Positions 42,311-49,992 of a stretch of DNA of 49,992 nt are shown piece after piece. The DNA is taken from NCBI GenBank assembly GCA_020442915.1, contig JAGRJD010000066.1, positions 1-49,992 on the forward strand, read 5' to 3'. The translations under genes were made by a program, and so were the position numbers. The notes beneath the pieces are model-generated. The model was given only the letters and a program-made list of their open reading frames with translations, did no database searches and was not told the DNA's origin. Within the stretch, counting starts at the first letter, position 1; each line of letters begins with the position of its first letter. This DNA comes from Thiothrix sp. GTDB lineage: Bacteria > Pseudomonadota > Gammaproteobacteria > Thiotrichales > Thiotrichaceae.

Positions 42311-45300
42311 TCGTGACCTTTGTTTCCCAGTGCCAGAAAAAATCACTGGCCATTACCCGGCAAGTGCTGGATGCCTACGCCAACCGGATTGGCGAGCGCA
42401 CCTGGCAGACGGTGATCACGCAGGAGGGCCTGAATGCCGTGCGTGCGCGACTGGCCAAAACGGCGCGTAAAACCACGGCGGTTGCCTGTCACCGGATGCG
42501 CGGCACTCATCAGACCGAACTGGTATGGATTGTTGGCAACCGTCGCCAGTTTGATGAGTCCGGCAATGTGCCGGTCAACCGTACCTGGCGTGATTTGCTG
42601 AAAGAGGATCAGGAAAACGACTGGCATTACCTGCCCCTGATCAAGGTGCTGATTGCGTTAGCCGCGCTGTTTCATGACTTCGGCAAGTCATGGGATCACT
42701 TCCAGAAAATGCTCAGGCAGAAGAAATACCACGACCCGGTACGGCATGAATGGATTTCGCTGCTGTTGTTTCGGGCGTTTGTGCTGGGAAAAACCGATGA
42801 ACAATGGTTAACGGAACTGGCCGATCTGAAAAGCCAGAGCCAGAAGCAAAGAAAAGCGGTTATCAAAGCCCTGTTGAAGGCAGCGACACCCCCGAAAAGC
42901 ACGGCAGATTATCCGTTTGATGGTGATCTGCCGGTACTCGCAACCTGGGTGGCCTGGCTGATTGTCACCCATCACAAGTTGCCGCGCCTCAGTACACAGC
43001 GGGAAGGCGACAGGATCACCAGTGCCTTTGATCATGCCCTGAAACCCGTAACTACCCGGCAAATACTGAATGATATTACCCGCTCCACGGGTTTCATCAA
43101 GGAAAGCCGCGAGCTCACTACCAAAGACTGGAGGTTCAGCCATGACCTGCCGATACTGTCTGACCCGTGGTGCAAGCAGGCGGCACGTTGGGCGCATAAG
43201 GCTCAGGGTGTGTTGCCCCTGACGACAGAGGGCATCAAGGTGGAACGCCTGTTGCTAACCCTTTCCCGGCTGGCGCTGATGCTGGGTGATCATCACTATT
43301 CTTCACAGGAACGGGACAGGGGCTGGCGTAGCAATCTGGACTTGCATGCCAATACGGAGCGCGATGCGGACGGCACGCGCCCGCTCAAGCAACAACTGGA
43401 TGAACACCTGGTGCATGTGGCAGAAGCAGCGCTGCAAGTCGGCCATTTACTGCCTGCCTTTGAAAAGGCATTGCCGCAAGCACGGGATATTCGCGCCTTG
43501 CGCAAACCCTCGCCTCCCGCCTTTGCATGGCAGAACAAGGCGGTACAAGCCCTCAACCAGTGGCGCAAGGCAAATGACCTGTCACGGCACGGGTTCTTCG
43601 CCATCAATATGGCCAGCACCGGCTGTGGCAAAACCTTCGCCAATGCCAAGGTCATGAGCGCGCTCACCGATGATGCCAGCCTGCGCTACAACCTCGCTTT
43701 GGGCTTGCGTACCCTGACCCTGCAAACGGGTGATGAATACCGCGACAAGCTGAAACTGGACAGTACCGAACTGGCGGTGCTGATCGGCTCGGCAGCCGTG
43801 CGTTACCTGCACCAACAAAGGCAGGCAGATAACCTGTCCTGGCTGGAACAGGATGAGGATGAAACCGGCTCCGCCTCGGCGCAATCGCTCACCACCGGCC
43901 TGGAAATAGTGTATGAAAGCGCCATTCCCAATGACAAATTGACTACGGTACTGCGTGACGCCAAAGCCAGAAGCCTGCTGTACGCGCCGGTGGTAGTGTC
44001 CACCATCGACCACCTGATGCCCGCGACCGAAGGCGTTTTCGGTGGCCGCCATATCCTGCCCAGCCTGCGGCTGATGTCGGCTGATCTGGTCATTGATGAA
44101 GTCGATGATTTCGACCAGCAGGACTTGCCCGCGATTGCACGCCTGGTGCATCTGGCAGGCATGCTGGGGCGTAAGGTGATGATTTCTTCTGCCACCCTTC
44201 CGCCTGCGATAGCGGAAGGTCTGTTCCATGCCTATCAGGCTGGCTGGCAACTGTTTGCGCTGAGCCGCCAGCGCAAGCCGGGTGTGACCGCGTTCTGGCT
44301 GGATGAGTTCGGCAACACGCTACAGGGTGTGGCGGATAATGCCGCTTTCCAGCAGGCACACACGGATTTTGTCAGCAAACGTATCAAGAAACTGCACCAG
44401 GAAAAGCAGGTCAGACGCAAGGCGCAAATTCTTTCCCTGAACCGTGATGCGGTAGCGGAGGCTAACGATAGCCGTCAGACATACTGGTTTGAGCAGGTAT
44501 TGCAGGCAGCCATTGGCCTGCATCGGCAGCATGCGCTAGCGGATGCGGAAACGGGTAGGTATTTTTCGATCGGCGTTATCCGGGTAGCCAATGTTGACCC
44601 CTGTATCCAGTTGGCGCAGTACCTGCTGCAATGTGATTTGCCGGATGATGTGGATATTCGGGTGATGTGCTATCACGCCCGGCAGGTATTGTTACTGCGT
44701 TCAGAGCAAGAAAAACACCTGGATGCGGTGCTGAACCGGAAAAACGGTAAACAGCCGCAGGATGATTTGCTGATCAAGCGCCATTTGCAGCAAAGTAACA
44801 AACTCCATGTGATTTTTATCCTGGTCGCCACGCCAGTGGAGGAAGTCGGGCGCGACCATGATCTGGACTGGGCGGTAATTGAACCTTCCTCTCTGCGTTC
44901 CATGATCCAGATGGCAGGGCGAGTACTGCGTCACCGTGTGGTCAGCGATTTGCCCGCGCCGAATCTGGTGCTGCCGGAGTACAACCTCAAAGGTTTTATC
45001 GGGCGGGATAAATACGTTTTCCGTTATCCGGGTTTTGAAAGTCGGCAACATCCCCTGCAAAGTCACAGCCTGAATGACCTGCTGGATACGGCAGTGCTGG
45101 CTGAGCGGGTGGATGCTGCGCCACGGATACTGTGTGCTGCTGAACTGCAACCGGCAGCCCGGCTGGCTGATCTGGAGCATCAGGTGTTGCAGGAAATCCT
45201 GACCGGGGAAGATAACCACCCTGCCACCGTCAGGGGCTGGGTTCACAGCGCCTATTATCTCACGCAGTTGTCCCAGCAGGTTTCCCGGTTTCGGGATTCC

Positions 45301-45609
45301 GGAAAGGATGAAACCTACAGGTTGCACATCACGGAAGCCGGTACGCTGGAATTACGTTTTGCCGACAAGGAACGCGGCAAGCCGCCGGAGTTTCTGCACA
45401 TTGAGCCGCTGGATGACACCATGAGGCCGCGTCTGTGGCTGGCGCTGGATTATGCTGCGCTGATTGATGAGCAAAGCCACCGCCTGGATTACAGCACCCG
45501 GCGCACCTGCGAGTTTCTGGGGGAAGTGCGCTTGCAGGACAGGGAAGGCAAACAGCATTTTACCTTTATTCCCGAGTTGGGATTTCAACGCCAAAGGAGT
45601 CGTGCATGA
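42307..45609 (+). CDS. cas3: Type I-F Cas2-Cas3 fusion: adaptation subunit plus nuclease-helicase
   Basis: A 1100-residue fusion found only in type I-F. Residues 1-95 are the Cas2 domain, which scaffolds Cas1 in spacer acquisition. Next comes the HD nuclease, with His123-Asp124 in LFHDFGKSW and further His at 147 and around 229 (VTHHKLP). The superfamily 2 helicase has Walker A ASTGCGKT ending at Lys442-Thr443 and a DEAD-type box Asp-Glu-Val-Asp at 597-600; SATLPP follows as motif III. The C-terminal helicase part carries the motif VI region MIQMAGRVLRHR. A C-terminal domain of about 200 residues closes it. It is recruited by Csy1-4 bound to target DNA and degrades it. Starts with ATGA overlap after cas1. 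Confidence 0.96.
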   Translation: MIVTFVSQCQKKSLAITRQVLDAYANRIGERTWQTVITQEGLNAVRARLAKTARKTTAVACHRMRGTHQTELVWIVGNRRQFDESGNVPVNRTWRDLLKEDQENDWHYLPLIKVLIALAALFHDFGKSWDHFQKMLRQKKYHDPVRHEWISLLLFRAFVLGKTDEQWLTELADLKSQSQKQRKAVIKALLKAATPPKSTADYPFDGDLPVLATWVAWLIVTHHKLPRLSTQREGDRITSAFDHALKPVTTRQILNDITRSTGFIKESRELTTKDWRFSHDLPILSDPWCKQAARWAHKAQGVLPLTTEGIKVERLLLTLSRLALMLGDHHYSSQERDRGWRSNLDLHANTERDADGTRPLKQQLDEHLVHVAEAALQVGHLLPAFEKALPQARDIRALRKPSPPAFAWQNKAVQALNQWRKANDLSRHGFFAINMASTGCGKTFANAKVMSALTDDASLRYNLALGLRTLTLQTGDEYRDKLKLDSTELAVLIGSAAVRYLHQQRQADNLSWLEQDEDETGSASAQSLTTGLEIVYESAIPNDKLTTVLRDAKARSLLYAPVVVSTIDHLMPATEGVFGGRHILPSLRLMSADLVIDEVDDFDQQDLPAIARLVHLAGMLGRKVMISSATLPPAIAEGLFHAYQAGWQLFALSRQRKPGVTAFWLDEFGNTLQGVADNAAFQQAHTDFVSKRIKKLHQEKQVRRKAQILSLNRDAVAEANDSRQTYWFEQVLQAAIGLHRQHALADAETGRYFSIGVIRVANVDPCIQLAQYLLQCDLPDDVDIRVMCYHARQVLLLRSEQEKHLDAVLNRKNGKQPQDDLLIKRHLQQSNKLHVIFILVATPVEEVGRDHDLDWAVIEPSSLRSMIQMAGRVLRHRVVSDLPAPNLVLPEYNLKGFIGRDKYVFRYPGFESRQHPLQSHSLNDLLDTAVLAERVDAAPRILCAAELQPAARLADLEHQVLQEILTGEDNHPATVRGWVHSAYYLTQLSQQVSRFRDSGKDETYRLHITEAGTLELRFADKERGKPPEFLHIEPLDDTMRPRLWLALDYAALIDEQSHRLDYSTRRTCEFLGEVRLQDREGKQHFTFIPELGFQRQRSRA

Positions 45610-46844
45610 CCAACCCGATCACCGAGTTTCTGGAAAACCGCAAACAGCTCAAGCTCAAAGCGCTGAAAGACGATGAGTACGAAAAGCGCCTGGAACTTGA
45701 GCAGAGCTTTGAAACCAATACCTGGATAACCCATGCTGCCAGCCGCGCCTGGCAGCTCGATCTGGTGTCGCATCCCGGCAAATTCAGTCACCCTGACGCC
45801 CGTATCACGCCGGTTCTGTTTGATGGCAAGCACCAGGCTGATGGTTATCTGCGTTCCGGCAATGCACATGCCCAGCACGATGTGCTGGGCAATGCCGCTG
45901 CGCTGGATGTGTACGCCTTTCTGACACTGGAGCTGAACGGTCGCAGTGTGCTGACACACTTTGAAGACGCAACCGGCGAGCTGAAGCAACTACTGAATGT
46001 GGATGATGACACTTTTCAGCAGTGGCGCAGCGGACTGTTGCAGATCAAGGGCAAAGCCGACGAGGTAAAAACCCATACCAACGTCAAACAGGTTTATTTC
46101 CCGGTGAAAGATAACTATCACCTGCTTTCCATTCTGTACCCATCCGGTCTGATGACGGCGCAGCGTGAGCGTATCCGCCAGATGAAATTTTCCGATGCCA
46201 CCAAAGTGGCCCGTGAGGCCCGCCGTAAAAGTGAATTTCATGAGCAGGGTTTCGCCGATTTGCCCGGTTTGCTGACCCAGAATTTCGGCGGCACCAAGCC
46301 GCAGAACATCAGCAAGCTCAACAGCAACAATCGCGGTCAGGCATGGCTGATGCCCTGCTTGCCACCAGCACTGGCACCGAGTTATCTGCGCCTGCCGAAA
46401 ACCGATTTTTTTCAGTGGCTGTATACCCGTGATACGGAACTGGAAAGTATTCTCAAGGCACTCCACAAGCTGCTGCAAGCCGATTACAACAATGCCGAGA
46501 TACGCCGTAATCGCCAATACCGCACCAGTCAGTTGTTCGAGTGGGTGCTGCTGCGTGCGGCACTGCTTCAACAGCAAAGCGCCGGCTGGTCAAAAGCCCA
46601 AGGTTTTCAATTGCCGCTGGCGCAGCAACTCTGGCTGGACGTGGCGTATTTTGACGAGCGCCAACAGTACGATGACTGGCAACAGGACATTGCCGGCCAG
46701 CTCAGTGAATGGATGCTGGTCACTTACCGGCGTTTCCAGAAACGCCAGCATCAGACGGCGGTGCAACTGGGTGCAACCGAAGCGGGTGCATTCCAGAAAG
46801 AACTGCCAGAGTACATCCGCCAGCATGAGGAGTTCATCCTGTGA
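45606..46844 (+). CDS. csy1: Type I-F Cascade large subunit Csy1 (Cas8f)
   Basis: A 412-residue subunit of the crRNA-guided surveillance complex that recognises the PAM and contacts the 5' handle together with Csy2. It opens TNPITEFLENRKQLKLKALK and shows the family blocks HPDARITPVLFDGKHQADGYLRSGNAHAQHDVLGNAAALDVYAFLTLEL, in which the conserved Ala/Asp block and the KFSHPDA motif are typical, and WLMPCLPPALAPSYLRLP. Its ATG overlaps the cas2-3 stop by four bases. It is a separate protein, not fused to Csy2 as in transposon-encoded I-F3 systems, which is evidence for a canonical interference complex. Confidence 0.94.
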   Translation: MTNPITEFLENRKQLKLKALKDDEYEKRLELEQSFETNTWITHAASRAWQLDLVSHPGKFSHPDARITPVLFDGKHQADGYLRSGNAHAQHDVLGNAAALDVYAFLTLELNGRSVLTHFEDATGELKQLLNVDDDTFQQWRSGLLQIKGKADEVKTHTNVKQVYFPVKDNYHLLSILYPSGLMTAQRERIRQMKFSDATKVAREARRKSEFHEQGFADLPGLLTQNFGGTKPQNISKLNSNNRGQAWLMPCLPPALAPSYLRLPKTDFFQWLYTRDTELESILKALHKLLQADYNNAEIRRNRQYRTSQLFEWVLLRAALLQQQSAGWSKAQGFQLPLAQQLWLDVAYFDERQQYDDWQQDIAGQLSEWMLVTYRRFQKRQHQTAVQLGATEAGAFQKELPEYIRQHEEFIL

Positions 46845-47728
46845 ATCCGTATCTGTTACTCAAGCGTTTGCAGGTGCAAAACGCCAATGCACTATCCAGC
46901 TCGTTTACCTTCGGTTTTCCAGCAGTCACGGCTTTCATGGGTTTTGCGCACGCGCTTCAGCGCCATTTAAACAAGCTGGAAAACCTGGAAGACTTTAAAA
47001 TCAAGGGCGTTGGCATCGTCAGCCATCAGTTCGCCATGCAGGATCATCAGGAGGGTTTCAACCGCACCCTGAAACTGACCGCGAATCCGCTGGACAAGGA
47101 TGGCAACCGACCTTCGTTTGTGGAGGAAGGCCGCTGTCATTTCACAGCATCGTTATTGCTGGAAGTGGAAAACCTACCGGTCGGGGAAAATGCACAGCGA
47201 AAGTTTTTCCGCCAGATCCATGACCTGATTCTGGGGCGCATGAAACTGGCCGGGGGCGATATTCTGGGTCTGGATCAGTATAAACCGGTTCAGGTTTTGC
47301 AGGACGAACCGGCCAATCGCCGCCACCTGATGCCCGGCCATGTGCTGATGGAACGTCGTGACCTGATGGTCGAGGCGATGGAGGCTGGCCAGGATGCGCT
47401 GGACGCCCTGTACGGTTTCCTGCAAGTCCGCCATGAGTGCGAACAGGATGATGACGGCAAGGTTATATGGCGCAGCCGTCGTGCGCGCTCCGGCTGGCTG
47501 GTTCCCATTGCTACCGGCTTTCATGGTATCAGCGAACTGACTGAAAATGTGTTGCAGGCACGTGATACTGAAACGCCACACCGTTTTGCCGAAAGCCTGG
47601 TGACACTGGGTGAATTTGTTATGCCACATCGATTGGAAACCCTTTCCGACCCCATCTGGCGTTATCAACATACCGGCGACATTTATGCCTGCGTGCAGCA
47701 AGCGGCAGCTACTTCGACTGAATTTTGA
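46841..47728 (+). CDS. csy2: Type I-F Cascade subunit Csy2 (Cas5f)
   Basis: A 295-residue RAMP-type protein that caps the 5' end of the crRNA and pairs with Csy1. It starts at GTG 46841, which overlaps the csy1 stop as GTGA. The family pattern is visible in LLKRLQVQNANALSSSFTFGFPAVTAFMGFAHALQRHL at the N-terminus and SRRARSGWLVPIATGFHGISEL near residues 210-230. The later AESLVTLGEFVMPHRLETLSDPIWRYQ block is also conserved. The next gene, csy3, starts 22 bases after the stop. Confidence 0.94.
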   Translation: MNPYLLLKRLQVQNANALSSSFTFGFPAVTAFMGFAHALQRHLNKLENLEDFKIKGVGIVSHQFAMQDHQEGFNRTLKLTANPLDKDGNRPSFVEEGRCHFTASLLLEVENLPVGENAQRKFFRQIHDLILGRMKLAGGDILGLDQYKPVQVLQDEPANRRHLMPGHVLMERRDLMVEAMEAGQDALDALYGFLQVRHECEQDDDGKVIWRSRRARSGWLVPIATGFHGISELTENVLQARDTETPHRFAESLVTLGEFVMPHRLETLSDPIWRYQHTGDIYACVQQAAATSTEF

Positions 47729-47750
47729 AATTTTGAACAGGAGTGTTTTT

Positions 47751-48758
47751 ATGGCCAAAGCAAAATCCGCCATTCCATCGGTACTGGCGTTTGAAAAGAA
47801 ACTGGTTCCTTCCGATGCGCAGTTGTTTGCGGTCAACTGGGCGGAGCGCGAGGGGGCAGCCGAGGGCTTGCCGCTGCAATCGAAATCGGTGCGTGGCACG
47901 ATTTCCAATCGTCTGTCAGCCGCACTGGAAAAAGACCCGGCCAAGCTGGATGCCGAGGTGGAAAAGGCCAATCTGCAAACCGTGGATCACTGTGCCCTGC
48001 CCAGTCACCGCGATACGCTCAAATTACGCTTTACCCTGAAAGTGCTGAGTAATGTGCAGACACCCTCCGCCTGTAACAATCAGGATTTTCAGCAGACTTA
48101 TCAGGCGGCAGTCAGGGGTTATATTGAAGCAACCGGCTTTACGGAGCTGGCCATGCGTTATGCCACCAATCTGGCCAATGGGCGGTTTCTGTGGCGCAAC
48201 CGGGTGGGAGCGGCGGCCATTGAGGTTGTGGTGACCCATATCGATGGTGAGACCTCCCGTTCCTGGCGATTCGACGCCAAGGCGATTGGCCTGCACGGGT
48301 TTGATAATGCACAGGTCAGGGAGTTGGCAACCCTCATTGCGGCCAGCCTCAGTGGCCAGCGCGAATTTGCCCTGCTGGATGTCGTGGCCTACAGCCGCCT
48401 GGGCGAGGGGCAGGAAGTCTACCCCAGTGAGGAACTGGTCAAACCCGAAGCCAAGGGTGACAAGAGTAAAATCCTGTATGAAACCGGCGGTATTGCGGCC
48501 CTGCATTCGCAGAAAGTCGGCAATGCGATCCGCACCATTGATACCTGGTACAGTGCTGATGCACCGCGCCCGATTGCGGTGGAGGTGTATGGCGCGGTTA
48601 CCAATCAGGGCACTGCTTACCGCAAACCGGCAGAAAAGCAAGACTTTTACACCCTGTTTGACCGTTTTGGGCAGGGGGAAATCCTGGCTGAAGCCGAACA
48701 GCATTATGTGATGGCGATGCTGGTGCGGGGTGGTGTGTTTGGTTTGTCTTCCAAATAG
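47751..48758 (+). CDS. csy3: Type I-F Cascade backbone Csy3 (Cas7f)
   Basis: A 335-residue protein that forms the six-subunit backbone along the crRNA spacer. I start it at ATG 47751 (MAKAKSAIPSVLAFEKKLVPSDAQLFAVNW), with AACAGGAG just before it; the frame is open further upstream but overlaps csy2. Recognisable blocks are CNNQDFQQTYQAAVRGYIEATGFTELAMRYATNLANGRFLWRNRVGA, the thumb-and-palm core with its conserved Arg-Tyr-Asn-type residues, and KPAEKQDFYTLFDRF near the C-terminus. It needs to be made in excess over Csy1 and Csy2, which fits its own ribosome binding site and the absence of overlap. Confidence 0.95.
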   Translation: MAKAKSAIPSVLAFEKKLVPSDAQLFAVNWAEREGAAEGLPLQSKSVRGTISNRLSAALEKDPAKLDAEVEKANLQTVDHCALPSHRDTLKLRFTLKVLSNVQTPSACNNQDFQQTYQAAVRGYIEATGFTELAMRYATNLANGRFLWRNRVGAAAIEVVVTHIDGETSRSWRFDAKAIGLHGFDNAQVRELATLIAASLSGQREFALLDVVAYSRLGEGQEVYPSEELVKPEAKGDKSKILYETGGIAALHSQKVGNAIRTIDTWYSADAPRPIAVEVYGAVTNQGTAYRKPAEKQDFYTLFDRFGQGEILAEAEQHYVMAMLVRGGVFGLSSK

Positions 48759-48767
48759 GGCTGCGGT

Positions 48768-49361
48768 ATGTACTACTACAATGAAATTACCTGTTTGCCG
48801 GATGAAGGTATCAGCACCGGCTTCGTGATGGGGCGGGTCATGGATGTGCTGCATTTGTGCCTGGTCAATCTGGCAGCGGAGCTTGGCCGTAATCCGGTGG
48901 GGATCAGTTTTCCCGGCTATTGCGATGGGGAGACGGTAAAAAAGCCACAGATTGGCGGCAAAATCCGCCTGTTCAGCCAGGATATGACTTATCTGGAGCG
49001 CCTGCACCTGAAGGAACAGTTGGTGCGTTTCAGTGATTATGTTCATATCCGTTCGGGCACTGTGGAGCATCCGGCACGGGGCTTTGCCGTGTTCAGACGG
49101 GTGCAGCCGAAGTCGTCACGGGAACGGCTGATCCGGCGGCAGGTGAAGCGTAGCGGTCAGACAGAAGAGTGTGTACGGGCGAACTATCAGGCATTCACCG
49201 AGGGGCAGTCTGATCTGCCGTTTGTGAACATGAAAAGCCATAGCAGTGAGCGCCGGTTTCGTCTGTTCGTGCAGAAACAGGTGGCAGGGGTGGTTGTTGA
49301 TGATGAGTGGCAGTTCAGCAGCTACGGTCTCAGCAGCAGCACTCCTGTTCCTGACTTCTGA
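48768..49361 (+). CDS. cas6f: Type I-F crRNA endoribonuclease Csy4 (Cas6f)
   Basis: A 197-residue nuclease that cuts the pre-crRNA in each repeat and stays bound to the 3' hairpin. Catalytic His29 is visible in VLHLCLVN at the same position as in the Pseudomonas protein, and the Arg-rich helix SSRERLIRRQVKR at 116-128 binds the repeat hairpin. The C-terminal RFRLFV strand near 163-168 and the YGLSSST tail at 186-192 are typical. The cognate hairpin, CTGCC/GGCAG, is present in every repeat of the array that starts 129 bases later. Length is slightly above the usual 185-190 residues. Confidence 0.95.
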   Translation: MYYYNEITCLPDEGISTGFVMGRVMDVLHLCLVNLAAELGRNPVGISFPGYCDGETVKKPQIGGKIRLFSQDMTYLERLHLKEQLVRFSDYVHIRSGTVEHPARGFAVFRRVQPKSSRERLIRRQVKRSGQTEECVRANYQAFTEGQSDLPFVNMKSHSSERRFRLFVQKQVAGVVVDDEWQFSSYGLSSSTPVPDF

Positions 49362-49490
49362 CCCCAATTTTTTGGAGGATTATTGGTGCCTTTAAAATCA
49401 AAAGGTTATGATCATGAGCCAAAAAAGGCCAATTGTTGGAATTTGGCCCTAACTGGTTGTTTTGCATGAAGTAGCCGAGGTTTGGTTTGT
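49362..49490 (+). promoter_or_regulatory. CRISPR leader
   Basis: The 129 bases between the cas6f stop and the first repeat are clearly richer in A and T than the genes, as leaders are. They contain an exact IHF consensus at 49396-49408 and an inverted repeat GGCCAA (49427-49432) and TTGGCC (49443-49448). The latter is followed on the minus strand by six T, a possible antisense terminator. The array promoter must lie here, but I cannot pick it out with confidence. Confidence 0.75.
49396..49408 (+). promoter_or_regulatory. IHF binding site in the CRISPR leader
   Basis: AATCAAAAGGTTA matches the IHF consensus W-ATCAA-N4-TT-R at every defined position. It is 82 bases from the first repeat. IHF bends the leader and directs Cas1-Cas2 integration in type I-E and I-F systems, so the site supports an adaptation-competent locus. 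Confidence 0.7.
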
Positions 49491-49992
49491 GTTTACTGCC
49501 GGGTGGGCAGTTTAGAAGCCTAACCCATATCAGGGTAGCACTCCGCCCATGTTTACTGCCGGGTGGGCAGTTTAGAAGTGCAGCAGGCATCCAGCACGTG
49601 GCAGACGGTTGTTTACTGCCGGGTGGGCAGTTTAGAAGAGCAGAGGCGGTGCCGTCTCGTGCGTGCGTGCGTTTACTGCCGGGTGGGCAGTTTAGAAGAC
49701 CGTAGTCCGGCGGTAGCCTTACCAGCAGAGGTTTACTGCCGGGTGGGCAGTTTAGAAGGGGTCAACGAGGATGACGGGAGGTTACTGCAGGTTTACTGCC
49801 GGGTGGGCAGTTTAGAAGCTCTACTGGAATGTCAGGCGTCCACCCGTCCAGTTTACTGCCGGGTGGGCAGTTTAGAAGAGCAGTGCATGGTTGTATCATT
49901 TTCCGCCAGCGTTTACTGCCGGGTGGGCAGTTTAGAAGATCAACGGGGTATCTAGTGTCGGCGGGGAAACGTTTACTGCCGGGTGGGCAGTT
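49491..49992 (+). CRISPR. Type I-F CRISPR array, leader-proximal part (continues past window)
   Basis: Eight complete identical 28-base repeats start at 49491, 49551, 49611, 49671, 49731, 49791, 49851 and 49911, and a ninth is cut at the window edge after 22 bases. The repeat begins GTTTACTGCC and ends GGCAGTTTAGAAG. It contains the Csy4 hairpin CTGCC, GGGTG loop, GGCAG, and after cleavage would leave the eight-base 5' handle TTTAGAAG. All eight spacers are exactly 32 bases, the type I-F length, and all differ. No repeat shows a mutation, as expected near the leader end, where new spacers enter. The repeat sequence is a variant of the canonical I-F repeat. Confidence 0.98.

Noticed and set aside
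41354..49992. Transposon-encoded CRISPR (I-F3, Tn7-like) because it lies behind glmS
   Set aside because: Such systems lack cas1 and cas2-3 and have a csy1-csy2 fusion; here all six separate genes are present and no tns genes or Tn7 ends are visible.

Overview
The window comes from a heterotrophic gammaproteobacterium with a fairly GC-rich genome. The GlmU-GlmS pair, the complete type I-F CRISPR-Cas system, the TRAP and tricarboxylate transporters and the MoxR/DUF4350 membrane cluster all fit that group. I cannot name a genus. No rRNA, tRNA, prophage or intact insertion sequence is visible.

Region by region: (1) 1-4.7 kb, minus strand: five tightly overlapping genes in transcription order RDD, SpoIIM-like, DUF4129, DUF4350 and MoxR ATPase, the last cut by the window edge. 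(2) 4.8-7.5 kb: an M17 leucyl-aminopeptidase-family enzyme converging on an MFS transporter. (3) 7.7-11.4 kb: a 1203-residue secreted protein with a thrombospondin type 3 calcium-binding stalk, closed by a bidirectional terminator. (4) 11.4-17.5 kb: a TAXI-type TRAP transporter (binding protein plus fused permease), divergent from a class III aminotransferase and a BKACE-family beta-keto acid cleavage enzyme, suggesting import and breakdown of an amino or keto acid. (5) 17.5-18.6 kb: a scar holding gene remnants, then a small periplasmic protein. (6) 18.7-23.9 kb: a LysR regulator divergent from a PrpF/GalD-like tautomerase, a TctC binding protein and a TctA-TctB fusion permease, a uptake-and-isomerisation unit for an unsaturated polycarboxylate. 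(7) 24-27.8 kb: a DegP/Q-type periplasmic protease divergent from an OmpR-family response regulator and its histidine kinase. (8) 27.7-37.7 kb: a polyol regulon. A LacI regulator, a four-gene ABC transporter, a sorbitol-type SDR and a mannitol-type dehydrogenase face a divergent PfkB kinase and a GatZ/KbaZ-family protein. An inverted repeat TTTAC-N4-GTAAA lies in both control regions and is the likely LacI operator. (9) 37.9-41.2 kb: glmU-glmS, the UDP-GlcNAc synthesis pair. (10) 41.3-50 kb: a complete type I-F system, cas1, cas2-3, csy1-4, a leader with an exact IHF consensus, and a CRISPR array that runs off the right edge. It sits directly downstream of glmS, the classical Tn7 attachment region.

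Taken together the window shows catabolic modules, each a transporter plus enzymes and, for two of them, a regulator, set between housekeeping genes, plus an adaptive immune locus that looks complete. The least explained parts are the calcium-stalk secreted protein, the aminotransferase/BKACE/TAXI module, and the GatZ-family protein without an aldolase partner, which is better explained as a sugar-phosphate epimerase.
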